A program made the translations under genes and the position numbers. From Chrysochromulina tobinii (lineage: Eukaryota > Haptophyta > Prymnesiales > Chrysochromulinaceae), in the NCBI GenBank assembly GCA_001275005.1, contig JWZX01002732.1, forward strand, positions 1 through 45,189: a DNA stretch of 45,189 bases. Direction: 5' to 3'. The notes under the pieces are model-generated. The model searched no databases and was not told where the DNA came from. It saw nothing but the letters and a program-made list of their open reading frames with translations. The stretch's first letter is position 1. Every line of letters begins with the position of its first letter. Below, piece by piece: positions 9,704 through 18,023 of this stretch.

Positions 9704-11314
9704 ATGCTACTCCGCCGCTACTCCGGCATCTCCCAGCTGCTTCGCCACCGGGCAGCCACGCCCAGCACGATACGGCGCATGTTGCTTTCCTCGGTACAGC
9801 GTATCGCGCTCCCAGGACGTGTCCTCTCCTCTGACGTGCCAGCTCCATCAAGAGCACCGACCCCACCAGTCCATAAAAACAAGGGAGCAGTCGATGAACG
9901 CGAAGTGTTGGAGTTCCTCTCGGCCGTATCATCGAGGCAGCAGCAGCAGCAGAATGGTGCGGACGATCACGCGACGGCGCCTTCTACGGCCGGCGCATCC
10001 CTTTTCGGCGCGGATGGCCGCGAGCTCCTTGCGCGGCTGCGGCACCACAAGCAGCCCGACCTCACTTGGAAAGTGTACACGCGCCTACGCGACGCGGGGG
10101 CGCTCAGCGCAGCTGACTACAATGAATTCCTCTACGTGATGAGCTTCTCGCCTTCCTTCAATCACGCCGCACGCGTTCGCCTCCTCGAGGAGGACATGCG
10201 GATGGCGGGCGTGCTCGACGAGGCCGACGCGTTCCAGGTGAGCTCGATCATCCGTGCACGCGCGCGAGACAACGACCTCGCCGGCGCGACTGCTGCCTTC
10301 GACGCCTTGCAGAACGCCGCCAAGATCCGCAACCGACCACTACCTCACTGGGTAGTCATCAGCTACCTCGGCGCGTGCGCGCGCGCAGGAGATGCGACGC
10401 GTGCTCTTGAGCTGCATGGCACGTATTTTGCCGCGCATCTGAGCCCGCCCGCGAGCGACAGCCCCGACCGCACGGCGCAGTACGAGCGCGCGCGCCTGTC
10501 CCTCGCTCTCGTGATGAGCGCCCTTGCGAGGAGCGGCGAGGGCGAGCGCGCGGAGCAACTGCTTGACGAGGCGCTCGCGCGCGGCACGACACTACTGCCC
10601 AATCACGTCAACGCACTGCTCCTCGCGTGTGTGCGCGCCTCGGACAGCGATGAAGCCCTGCGTGTCTTCGAGGCGCGCTTTGGCGCTGCGGGGGCGCCTC
10701 CACCGGACGAGTTAAGTTATATGCTGCTGCTCAAGGCGTGCGTGTCGAGCGGCGACATGGCGACAGCACTCGAGGTGCGTCACCGCGCTGTGGAAGCGGG
10801 CGTGACGCTCGGCTCACAGGTGGATCTGTCAGTGATTCGCGGCTTTGTGGAGGCGGGCGAGATGGGCAGTGCCTGGCGCGTGTACGAGCAAGCGCGCGAG
10901 GCTCGCGGTACGCCTAACCTCACCATCGTCGAGACTCTCACCCGAGCGTGCTGGACCGCGAGCCAGGATGCCGTGGACGATGCTGAGCGTGCCATGTGGA
11001 TGGAGCGCGCGGTAAGCCTTTTCGCCGACGGGCAAGGCTTAGTCGAGCGCCGGATGACCTTGGGGAGCGCCGAGCGCCATGCTCTGCCTGGGGTGCCTGG
11101 CACCGGAGCTCACGACGGCATCGGTGACGTCGCTCTCGACGGCGACTGGGGAGCTGAGGATCACGGGCGGCAGCGACCGCAGTCGGGGCATGGCGGCGCC
11201 AGGGTCAGTGCATGGCCGAATATCGACAGGGAACCAGAGACGGCCCCGAAACGCCGCTCGAAGGGTACAAAAGGCCCACGGCGTCCTTCAACCATCGAGG
11301 CCGGGCGGCGATGA
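9704..11314 (+). CDS. pentatricopeptide-repeat-like organellar RNA-binding protein
   Basis: This is a 536 aa protein starting at ATG 9704. The first 45 residues are Arg/Leu/Ser-rich without acids (MLLRRYSGISQLLRHRAATP...), a typical mitochondrial targeting peptide. A CAG run encodes five Gln near residue 80. From about residue 120 to 420 come repeated helix pairs of PPR type, for example TWKVYTRLRDAGALSAADYN, LAGATAAFDALQNAAKI, HVNALLLACVRASDSDEALR and LSYMLLLKACVSSGDMATAL. PPR proteins bind organellar transcripts for processing or translation. The last roughly 100 residues (from about MTLGSAERHALPG) change to a Gly/Arg/Pro-rich composition, so a 3' intron or a frame change near 11050 is possible. 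Confidence 0.8.
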   Translation: MLLRRYSGISQLLRHRAATPSTIRRMLLSSVQRIALPGRVLSSDVPAPSRAPTPPVHKNKGAVDEREVLEFLSAVSSRQQQQQNGADDHATAPSTAGASLFGADGRELLARLRHHKQPDLTWKVYTRLRDAGALSAADYNEFLYVMSFSPSFNHAARVRLLEEDMRMAGVLDEADAFQVSSIIRARARDNDLAGATAAFDALQNAAKIRNRPLPHWVVISYLGACARAGDATRALELHGTYFAAHLSPPASDSPDRTAQYERARLSLALVMSALARSGEGERAEQLLDEALARGTTLLPNHVNALLLACVRASDSDEALRVFEARFGAAGAPPPDELSYMLLLKACVSSGDMATALEVRHRAVEAGVTLGSQVDLSVIRGFVEAGEMGSAWRVYEQAREARGTPNLTIVETLTRACWTASQDAVDDAERAMWMERAVSLFADGQGLVERRMTLGSAERHALPGVPGTGAHDGIGDVALDGDWGAEDHGRQRPQSGHGGARVSAWPNIDREPETAPKRRSKGTKGPRRPSTIEAGRR

Positions 11315-11615
11315 GTCAGGCCCATGAAGAATGATCTGTGGCGTGAAACATTGCGCAATTGCGTGTACTTGAAAAGTAATAACCAAAACGGCGCTCTTCC
11401 GTTGCGCGCCCTCTCTCGTCTCTCCTCTGAAGAGAGCGGCCGCTCCTCAAGTGTTTGAGGACCTGCATAGAGGCCACAGAAGAGGCCGCGATGAATCCTC
11501 AGATCACATGTGCGCCACGGCCGGCGCATCCGTTCCTGCTTCATGCGCGCTCACACGCTTCCGCTCATCCATTTGCACCCTGCTCCCATCAACCGCAGAC
11601 ACGCCGCAGCAGCAG
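11315..11615. other. PPR-CFAP161 intergenic spacer
   Basis: About 300 bases lie between two plus-strand genes. Open frames cross it but carry no recognisable features. It presumably contains the CFAP161 promoter and 5' UTR. Confidence 0.35.
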
Positions 11616-12583
11616 ATGGGATACGGAGGCTTCTCAGTGCCCTGCCGTGTGGGCAACTGGGCGGAGGACGAGTACCTGCAGGCGCTGAAGACGCAGGAGC
11701 ACTTTGCCAAAGAGAGTGTCGGCATGCTCACCAGCCAGATGCTCTCGAGCACCCTCAACAGTGCTCTGGCCCCTGTAACGCTCGCGCCGGCACCCGCAGA
11801 TGGTGCCCTCAAATTTGGCGACACCATAATGTGCGCGTCGCCGCTCTCGCCGCCGTCGAAGACACTTCTTCCTGTCTTATCGCCGCCCCTGCCGCCGACG
11901 CCGACGCCCTTGTTGTCACTGGCGCCGCCGCCGCGCATGCGCCACTCACGAACCACTCGCGCGATCGGATCATGGTTGGCAGGCTGAGTGCGGCGCAAGG
12001 CGGAGTCGTTGCCTTCGACACGGCTAATCGGGTCGATTTGGCTCAGGAGGCATATGCCGTCACGCGCACGGGTGAAGCGAACGCCGTCGCTTGCAAGCGC
12101 ACTGCTTGGACCGTCACTCCGCTCGCGGGCGGGCCAAAGGATGGCCTCCTGCGCATCGGCATGCCCTTTGCGCTCTCATGCACGGGTGCCGACGGCAGAA
12201 CGCTCTACCTGCAGTCCCAGCGGTACACGCTGCACAACCAGAACTATGCGGGCTCTGGCGGTTCTGGCTCGCTCGCCGTGGTCGTTCCTGCCCTCTCGGC
12301 CGACACCGTCTGGAAGGTGGTCGTGCTCGACCCTTCAGATCTCGCACAGCTCGAGAGCATGAACCAGCCAGTGCCCGCCAATACGTACGTCTCGCTACAG
12401 CACGCAAACACTTGCTCATTGCTCTACACCGCAACCGACAAGTTCGTCAAAAACAAGTACAACGGTGAGTACCTCGTCAGCGTACTGACTGACACGTCGA
12501 TCAATAAGGGCGTCTGGGGCAAGCGCATCGGCGCCGCTGTCGGCGCGGGCAACCACTTTGCCTTCACCACTGCATCGGCGTGA
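11616..12583 (+). CDS. CFAP161: CFAP161, cilia- and flagella-associated protein (axonemal microtubule inner protein)
   Basis: The gene has two exons, 11616-11830 and 11983-12583, giving 271 aa (animal CFAP161 is about 300). The start GFSVPCRVGNWAEDEYLQ matches the family opening 'RMGNWNEDVYLEE'. Removing the intron joins KFGDTIM to LSAAQGGVVAF, which recreates the conserved GDxxML element. Further family marks are WTVTPLAG, LLRIGMPFALSC, DGRTLYLQSQRYT, WKVVVLDP, NQPVPANTYVSLQHANT and KYNGEYLVSV. CFAP161 lies inside the lumen of doublet microtubules of motile cilia. Its presence means the organism builds a flagellum. Start ATG 11616 is the first ATG in frame at the right place. The unspliced frames overlap and could mislead gene callers. 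Confidence 0.85.
11831..11982 (+). other. intron of CFAP161
   Basis: This 152-base intron has donor GTGCGC and acceptor TTGGCAG. It is phase 2 and its splicing restores the conserved GDTIML motif and the frame. The intron itself is open in the downstream frame, which hides it. Confidence 0.75.
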
Positions 12584-13246
12584 GCGGTGGCTCAGACGCG
12601 CTGCTCTGAGTGGACCGAGTTCACACCTCGCTTCGTGGGTTCACGGCCTCTAGTCGATAGGGCTCCCTTCTATGATGAGTTCCTCGGCGCGCACCGACAC
12701 GCCGCTGTGCGGCTGCGCTGGCGCGCACGGCCGTCGGCCCCGCCGCCGGGGCGCACGCGGATACTTTTGTATGTTCAGCCTGCTTGTTTTTTATCGCGTC
12801 GTTTCACTGTCGGTAACCGTGCTTCTGCCGTACTAGGTTGACACACAACTCTACCCGCGCGCACGACCGCGGGCGCGTGCGTGCAGGTGCACCGGTGCAC
12901 GGCCGCTCGCGGCGGGCCGCGACCTAACCGCGGGTCCCTCCCGGTGGACTCTCAGTGACAGCCAACACCGTCCCGGCGAGATCCGCGCGGCCCGCCACGA
13001 TAATCACACGACAATCATGATGGACATCGCCTGCGGGTGGCGACCGTGGCGGGGATTGCCGCCGCGCACGCGACAACCGCGTCCGCACACCCTTCTCGTG
13101 GCGAGCATGCCCCCAGACGCTCTGCATCCCCTGTACTCCACCCCGCGCACCCTCAACCCACACTCGGGGCACCCGCAGACCTCGGTTCATTTCAACCAAC
13201 TGTTGCTGTGTCCTGCAATCACCCAGTCCGCTACCACTCAGCAGGC
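12584..13246. other. convergent spacer with 14-bp perfect palindrome
   Basis: This is 663 bases between the CFAP161 stop (+) and the methyltransferase stop (-). No gene is supported. A perfect palindrome GTGCACCGGTGCAC occupies 12887-12900, inside an alternating GC/GT-rich stretch at 12855-12910. Confidence 0.45.
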
Positions 13247-14359
13247 TCATGCCACATCAGGAGCTTCACTGACTGGGCCAGGCCATCGAGCCACAAAGCA
13301 GATGCAGTCATACTCCATCAAATACATGGAGCGAACGTTGCGCACGTATGGGCAGCGGTGCCACGATTCGTGCTCGATGACGAAGCCTGCGTCGATAATG
13401 AGGGCCCTGACCTCTGCCCAGGTGAGGTCGACGCTCACTTCGTCGGGTGTGTCCGTGTAATGCCAGAGTAGAGGCCCGAGGTTGACCCACGCACCCCCCG
13501 GCACGAGGATCTGGCGGAATAGACGGATGTACTCGACGATGTTGTGAGCTGTGTCGATGAAGAACATGCTGAGCACCGCCTCCCACTGGGCTTGCTGCTC
13601 GCGGTACACCTCAACAAAGTCGCCCGCACACATCGAAAGCCTGGCAGCCGCATCCAGCGACCATGGTTCAACGTCAGGCACCGCGCACGCGCGCGCCTGG
13701 TCCTCGTACGTCTTACAGTTGCACGTCTGCAGCACCCATGGGTGAACGTTGACCGAACCATGCGGCTGTAACGAGTTCAACACGAAGTTGGACGCGATGA
13801 GCATGAAGTAGGAGAACTCGGAGGCCTGCGACGTGAAGCCACGGCGGGCGACCTCCCATGCGAGCCGGCCGAGGCCTGCGCCAGGCACGAGCACGCGCGC
13901 GCCGCGCACAGCGCCACCCGGCAGCGCGCGCTCGAGCGCAGCGAGCAGCGGTGCTTGGGCAGCTTCGCGCTCGGCGGCGCCCTCAGCGCTCCACTCTCGC
14001 ACAAACTGCTTGATGGTCGACTGCAGCTTCTCCATGTCCGACTCCAGCGGCCGACCGGCTGGCATGAGACCCGCCTGCTCCTCGATGGCGCCAATATGCG
14101 CACGGTGAGGCCCAATGATGAGCGCGAGCACCTCCGCGTTCTGCCGCACCGCGGCGCGCAGGGCCGTCACCTTGGCGTCGATCTCAAGCAGCTGCTGGTG
14201 CGCCGGGCTCAGCCGGCGGAAATCGGCTTCGACGCGGCTCAGTCGCGCGCTCGCCCAGCGCTCGTAGTAATCGAAGGCACGCAGAACGGAGGCAAAGTGC
14301 TGGCGCTCTTTGAACCCTTCCACGTCCTCCTCGCGCTCATCGCCACGTTCATCGGCCAT
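13247..14359 (-). CDS. CARNMT1: carnosine N-methyltransferase (N2227 family)
   Basis: This is a single-exon protein of 370 aa from ATG 14359. The frame upstream lacks another ATG. The N-terminal helical part is HFASVLRAFDYYERW and QFVREWSAEG. The methyltransferase core has the SAM loop VLVPGAGLGRLAWEVARRGF. Family-specific blocks are SEFSYFMLIASNFVLN, NVHPWVLQTCN, LSMCAGDFVEVY, FFIDTAHNIVEYI and VPGGAWVNLGPLLWH. The family transfers methyl from SAM to the imidazole N of carnosine (giving anserine) and has yeast and plant members of broader substrate range. Here the substrate may be a His-containing dipeptide or peptide. All main motifs are intact. It is divergent from the RecQ gene. Confidence 0.92.
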   Translation of the reverse strand: MADERGDEREEDVEGFKERQHFASVLRAFDYYERWASARLSRVEADFRRLSPAHQQLLEIDAKVTALRAAVRQNAEVLALIIGPHRAHIGAIEEQAGLMPAGRPLESDMEKLQSTIKQFVREWSAEGAAEREAAQAPLLAALERALPGGAVRGARVLVPGAGLGRLAWEVARRGFTSQASEFSYFMLIASNFVLNSLQPHGSVNVHPWVLQTCNCKTYEDQARACAVPDVEPWSLDAAARLSMCAGDFVEVYREQQAQWEAVLSMFFIDTAHNIVEYIRLFRQILVPGGAWVNLGPLLWHYTDTPDEVSVDLTWAEVRALIIDAGFVIEHESWHRCPYVRNVRSMYLMEYDCICFVARWPGPVSEAPDVA

Positions 14360-14576
14360 GTGTTTCGTACGTGGCCGGGGGCGAACACGAAGAACGTGAA
14401 TAGGTATATTTTTAGTGTTGACGAAACGATTTCTCACTTTTGCATTTGATAATTACATGAATGTGAAAACGCCCACTTTTCACGCCCACTTTTCGCGCCC
14501 ACGCTCGAAGTTCAAGCGCGTTTCATCGGCGTGCGACAGAAGTCCGACGCGCGTCGCAAGCGAATCGTCCATCCGG
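14360..14576. promoter_or_regulatory. divergent promoter, CARNMT1 / RecQ
   Basis: 217 bases separate the two start codons. It is AT-richer than its surroundings (around 14400-14460). An in-frame alternative ATG for the RecQ gene lies at 14457, which would shorten it. Confidence 0.4.
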
Positions 14577-17500
14577 ATGGCCACCTGGACGTGCATTGAG
14601 TGCGACTTCGTGAATTGCACCGCTGTGTCTGTGTGCGACGGTTGTGACTACGGGCGTCCACCACTCCCTTCAGATGGCCCGTCAGTCACTGTGCGGTCGC
14701 CATTGCAGCCACTTTGCCAGCAGCCAGCGCCCCGCCTGCAACCGCCTGCGTTCAAGTCTCCCTTGTCGAGCGTAGACCAATGCGCGCTGGCATCAGCAAC
14801 CTCGTCATGTGCGCTCGAAGCCGCTCTGTCCGCATCATCCGCCGCACGGACAGCTGCACCTGCAGTGCATCCCCAGCTGCAGCCGCAGCTGCGTACATCC
14901 CCGGCTCCCATCAATAGGGCCACCAACGCTGGCGCCGCAACTCTTGAGACGGATGGCGAGGCCTTTGCTGGCGACGGCTACCCTTGGAGTGCTGAAGCGG
15001 ACCTTGCCAACCGTACCGTGTTTGGGAGCGACAGTGTGCTGCGCCCGCTGCAGCGGCAAGTGGTGAATGCGGTCATGAGCCGTCGCAACCTGCTCGTAGT
15101 GCTGCCGACGGGTGCTGGCAAGAGCCGGTGTTTCCAGCTACCTGCCCTCCTCTCTTCAGGGCTGACCGTAGTCGTCGCACCGCTACTCTCGCTCATCACA
15201 GATCAGATCGAGGCGCTCGCGCGTCACTCCGTCCGTGCGCTGCACCTGAGCTCCCACCAGTCTGTCGAGGAGACGGCCGCTACCTTTGCCGAATTGCGCC
15301 ACGTTCCGCCGACAGCTAAGTTGCTATACGTGACTCCCGAGCGCCTGCAGCAGTCGGTGCATCTTTCCAACTGCCTTCAAAGGCTGCATGAGCATCAGCT
15401 GCTGGAACGCATCGTCATCGACGAATGCCACTGCGTGATCTCATGGGGAAAGGACTTCCGTCCCGATTATCTTGCCCTTGGTGCGTGGCGCTCACAGTTC
15501 GCGGGCGTTCCCTGCACGCTGCTGAGCGCGACGTTGCCGCCGTCGATGCGTCACGAGCTTCTTGCGACCCTCGAGATAGAGCCGTCAGCCATCGTCACCG
15601 TGTCCGCTGCCCTCGACCGCCCAAACCTCTTCTACCAGGTGCTGCCGAAGCTCTCAGCTCGTGCGGCCGCCGACCAGGTCGCCACGGCGCTCAAGGCGGC
15701 ACCCGAGGGCGGGCGCTGCACAATCATTTACTGCCACTCGCAGAGTGAAACCGAGCGCGTGTGCGACGCGCTGCAGGCGCGCGGCCTCCGAGCGGCGTAC
15801 TACCATGCGCAGGTCGACCCAGAGGTCAAGAACCTGCACCACCGCCAGTGGATGAGTGGTGAGGTCGAGGTGATGGTCGCGACGAGCGCATTTGGCATGG
15901 GCGTTCACAAGGACGATGTGCGCTACGTGATCCACTGGAGCCTTCCAGACTCGATCATCTCGCTGTACCAAGAGTGGGGTCGTGCGGGCCGCGACGGGCA
16001 GCCGGCTCGTTGTCTACTTCTGTACACGTACCGCGACAAGGGCCGCGTGGAGTCGCTTCAGCGGCGCAGCACCCGTGACCTGAAGCCGCGACTGGCAAGG
16101 CTCTTGGAGCTGGTCGAAATGTGCGAGGAGCAATCGGCCTGCCGTCGCGCGCCGATTCTCGCCGCGCTCGGCCAGCCATATGCATGCACGCGCTGTGACG
16201 ACGGCTGCGACAACTGCGCGTCTGATGAGCCACTCCTGCAGGAGGATGTGAGCATGCCCGCGGCCGCGGCCCTTCGCGCCGTTCACCGCATGCCGGGCGC
16301 CCTCTCCTTTGGCCAGCTCGAGAAGATTCTGCGCGGTAGCCGCGAGAAGAAGCTCGTTGCCGACGGCCACGATACGCTGCCCGAGCATGGTGCATCCAAA
16401 AGCTTGGGCCGCTCTGCACTCTCTCGCATGCTTCGGCTCCTCATCGCCCGACGGCTGCTGCGCGAGGACTGTCTGCCGTCCTCGCATGGGGGCTTCTCAT
16501 CTCGGCTGCAGCTGGGACCGTGCGCAGGACAGCTGTGGGGCGTGTCCGAGGCGGCCCCGGGCGACACGCGAGGCGAGTTTTCAGTCCACGACGAGCCGCA
16601 TCGCGGCGTGATCCAGCTTAGCGTACGCGGCTCGATCTGCAAGAAGGCTCCCAGGAGAGCGCGTGGCAAGGCGCAGGCCGAGTCGAGTGACGAAGAAGAC
16701 GACGATGAAGATGACGACGATGAGGAGGAGGATAAAGAGCACGCTGGACGTGGAGATGAAGGTTCGATTTGCGATGCGCCTTGCGCCGAGGAGCTGCGGC
16801 AGCTCTTCGAGTTTTCGCAGTCAGCGGGCGCCTTCGAGCCGTGCGCCTTGCATTGCGGCGGCCGAGGGGCGTGCTTTCACCGTAGCCTGCGAAAGCCCAC
16901 GCCCACGTGGCCCTCGTCGAGTCGGCTGAGTCTGGGCTGGCGCCGCTCCGATGGAGCAGGGGCACCGGTGCCATCAGTGTTGGTCAATACCGACGATCCT
17001 AGCGGACTGACCGCCAAGCGACCGCGGTCGCACGAGGACGCATCCGAGATCGGCATCAACTCGCACATGCCGCCGCCGCCGCCGCTGCCGCTGCCACCGC
17101 CATCGTCCCTGATGCCGCCCCCGCCCCCGCCGCCACCCTCGGCAGCAGCAGGGCATCGATCGCAACGGCGGCGCTCGGAGGGTGGCGTTTCGCCGATTGC
17201 GTCCATTGCGACACCGGGGGGGCTGCTGATGGATTTTGGGTCGCATCTCGAGCGGGGAACACCCTTTGCCGACACGCCGAACCTGCGAGGGCGGGGCAAT
17301 CCTCTCCCGGGGGCCACGCCATCCTCCTCAGCTATGGTTCTGACGCCAACCTCTCAGGCCTCCTCAGTCAGCTCGACTCCGCACAGCCAGGGCGGCGGGA
17401 GGCAGGATCCGGCCACCGTCGCACGCATCTGCGAGCTGGGACTCGCTCAGGTCTCCGTCACAGAGATCGATAAGACACTGCACCGTGAGGGCCATAAGAC

Positions 17501-17648
17501 GTCCTCTGGCACGCGCTGGCCAGCAAAGAACGATGGACGTGTGGTCGTGCGCATTCTGCTCAACAGCAGCATCACACCTGTCAGTGGCGACGTGCGAATT
17601 GTGCGATACGTGCAGGAGTATGAGGGCAAGCTCAAGAGTAAAAGCTAG
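14577..17648 (+). CDS. RECQ: RecQ-family DNA helicase with N-terminal RanBP2 zinc finger
   Basis: This is 1023 aa without introns, counted from ATG 14577. ATG 14457 would add 40 residues. Order: RanBP2 finger TWTCIECDF...VCDGCDYG (3-25); Ser/Pro linker; helicase core with motif 0 PLQRQVVNAV, Walker A LPTGAGKSRC (about 175), DEAD-box variant DECHCVISWGKDFRPDY (about 281), SATLP, and motif VI QEWGRAGRDGQ; then the RQC zinc site CRRAPILAALGQPYACTRCD (from about 527) with a following CDNC. The tail has an acidic run (702-722), a Pro-rich run (831-856) and a conserved-looking end (IDKTLHREGHKTSSGTRWPA). RecQ helicases unwind 3' to 5' to keep forks and recombination under control. Motif II is DECH rather than the usual DEAH, and motif VI has Trp where Ser is common. 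All catalytic residues are present. Confidence 0.93.
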   Translation: MATWTCIECDFVNCTAVSVCDGCDYGRPPLPSDGPSVTVRSPLQPLCQQPAPRLQPPAFKSPLSSVDQCALASATSSCALEAALSASSAARTAAPAVHPQLQPQLRTSPAPINRATNAGAATLETDGEAFAGDGYPWSAEADLANRTVFGSDSVLRPLQRQVVNAVMSRRNLLVVLPTGAGKSRCFQLPALLSSGLTVVVAPLLSLITDQIEALARHSVRALHLSSHQSVEETAATFAELRHVPPTAKLLYVTPERLQQSVHLSNCLQRLHEHQLLERIVIDECHCVISWGKDFRPDYLALGAWRSQFAGVPCTLLSATLPPSMRHELLATLEIEPSAIVTVSAALDRPNLFYQVLPKLSARAAADQVATALKAAPEGGRCTIIYCHSQSETERVCDALQARGLRAAYYHAQVDPEVKNLHHRQWMSGEVEVMVATSAFGMGVHKDDVRYVIHWSLPDSIISLYQEWGRAGRDGQPARCLLLYTYRDKGRVESLQRRSTRDLKPRLARLLELVEMCEEQSACRRAPILAALGQPYACTRCDDGCDNCASDEPLLQEDVSMPAAAALRAVHRMPGALSFGQLEKILRGSREKKLVADGHDTLPEHGASKSLGRSALSRMLRLLIARRLLREDCLPSSHGGFSSRLQLGPCAGQLWGVSEAAPGDTRGEFSVHDEPHRGVIQLSVRGSICKKAPRRARGKAQAESSDEEDDDEDDDDEEEDKEHAGRGDEGSICDAPCAEELRQLFEFSQSAGAFEPCALHCGGRGACFHRSLRKPTPTWPSSSRLSLGWRRSDGAGAPVPSVLVNTDDPSGLTAKRPRSHEDASEIGINSHMPPPPPLPLPPPSSLMPPPPPPPPSAAAGHRSQRRRSEGGVSPIASIATPGGLLMDFGSHLERGTPFADTPNLRGRGNPLPGATPSSSAMVLTPTSQASSVSSTPHSQGGGRQDPATVARICELGLAQVSVTEIDKTLHREGHKTSSGTRWPAKNDGRVVVRILLNSSITPVSGDVRIVRYVQEYEGKLKSKS

Positions 17649-18023
17649 CCTTTCGCGCGCCGCCAGATCGTACACTGTAAGATTACAGTCGGTTTAGACG
17701 ATCGTGCCGGCGTATTGTTGCCCTATTGAGATCGTGTTCGACACCGGCGCCCGGGGGCGTCCACGTCCCGGTAGCCGTGCGGTACCGTAAACGCGCATGA
17801 GTAACCATTTACGCGAATACGTTATAATTTAATAGGGAGATCGGAACTCACCACGCAGTACTTGACCCGGTGTCAACTCAGACACGTCATGTACAACCCC
17901 AGGACCCCGTAGGGCAGGTACAAGCTACAACGAAACAACCGCCCTAAGCGCTCAAAGGAAGATCGAAGCTAGGGGGCCGAACGTGGACCTAAAACCTAAA
18001 GCCGCACTGACCCTACGTAAATC
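17649..18023. other. convergent 3' spacer RecQ / RSH
   Basis: 375 bases lie between two stop codons facing each other. It is AT-richer in places (17820-17850). No gene, repeat or structured RNA was seen. Confidence 0.45.

Noticed and set aside
11831-11982. One-base frameshift in CFAP161
   Set aside because: First considered because frames change, but a GT-AG intron of 152 bases gives the exact conserved junction, so no break is needed.
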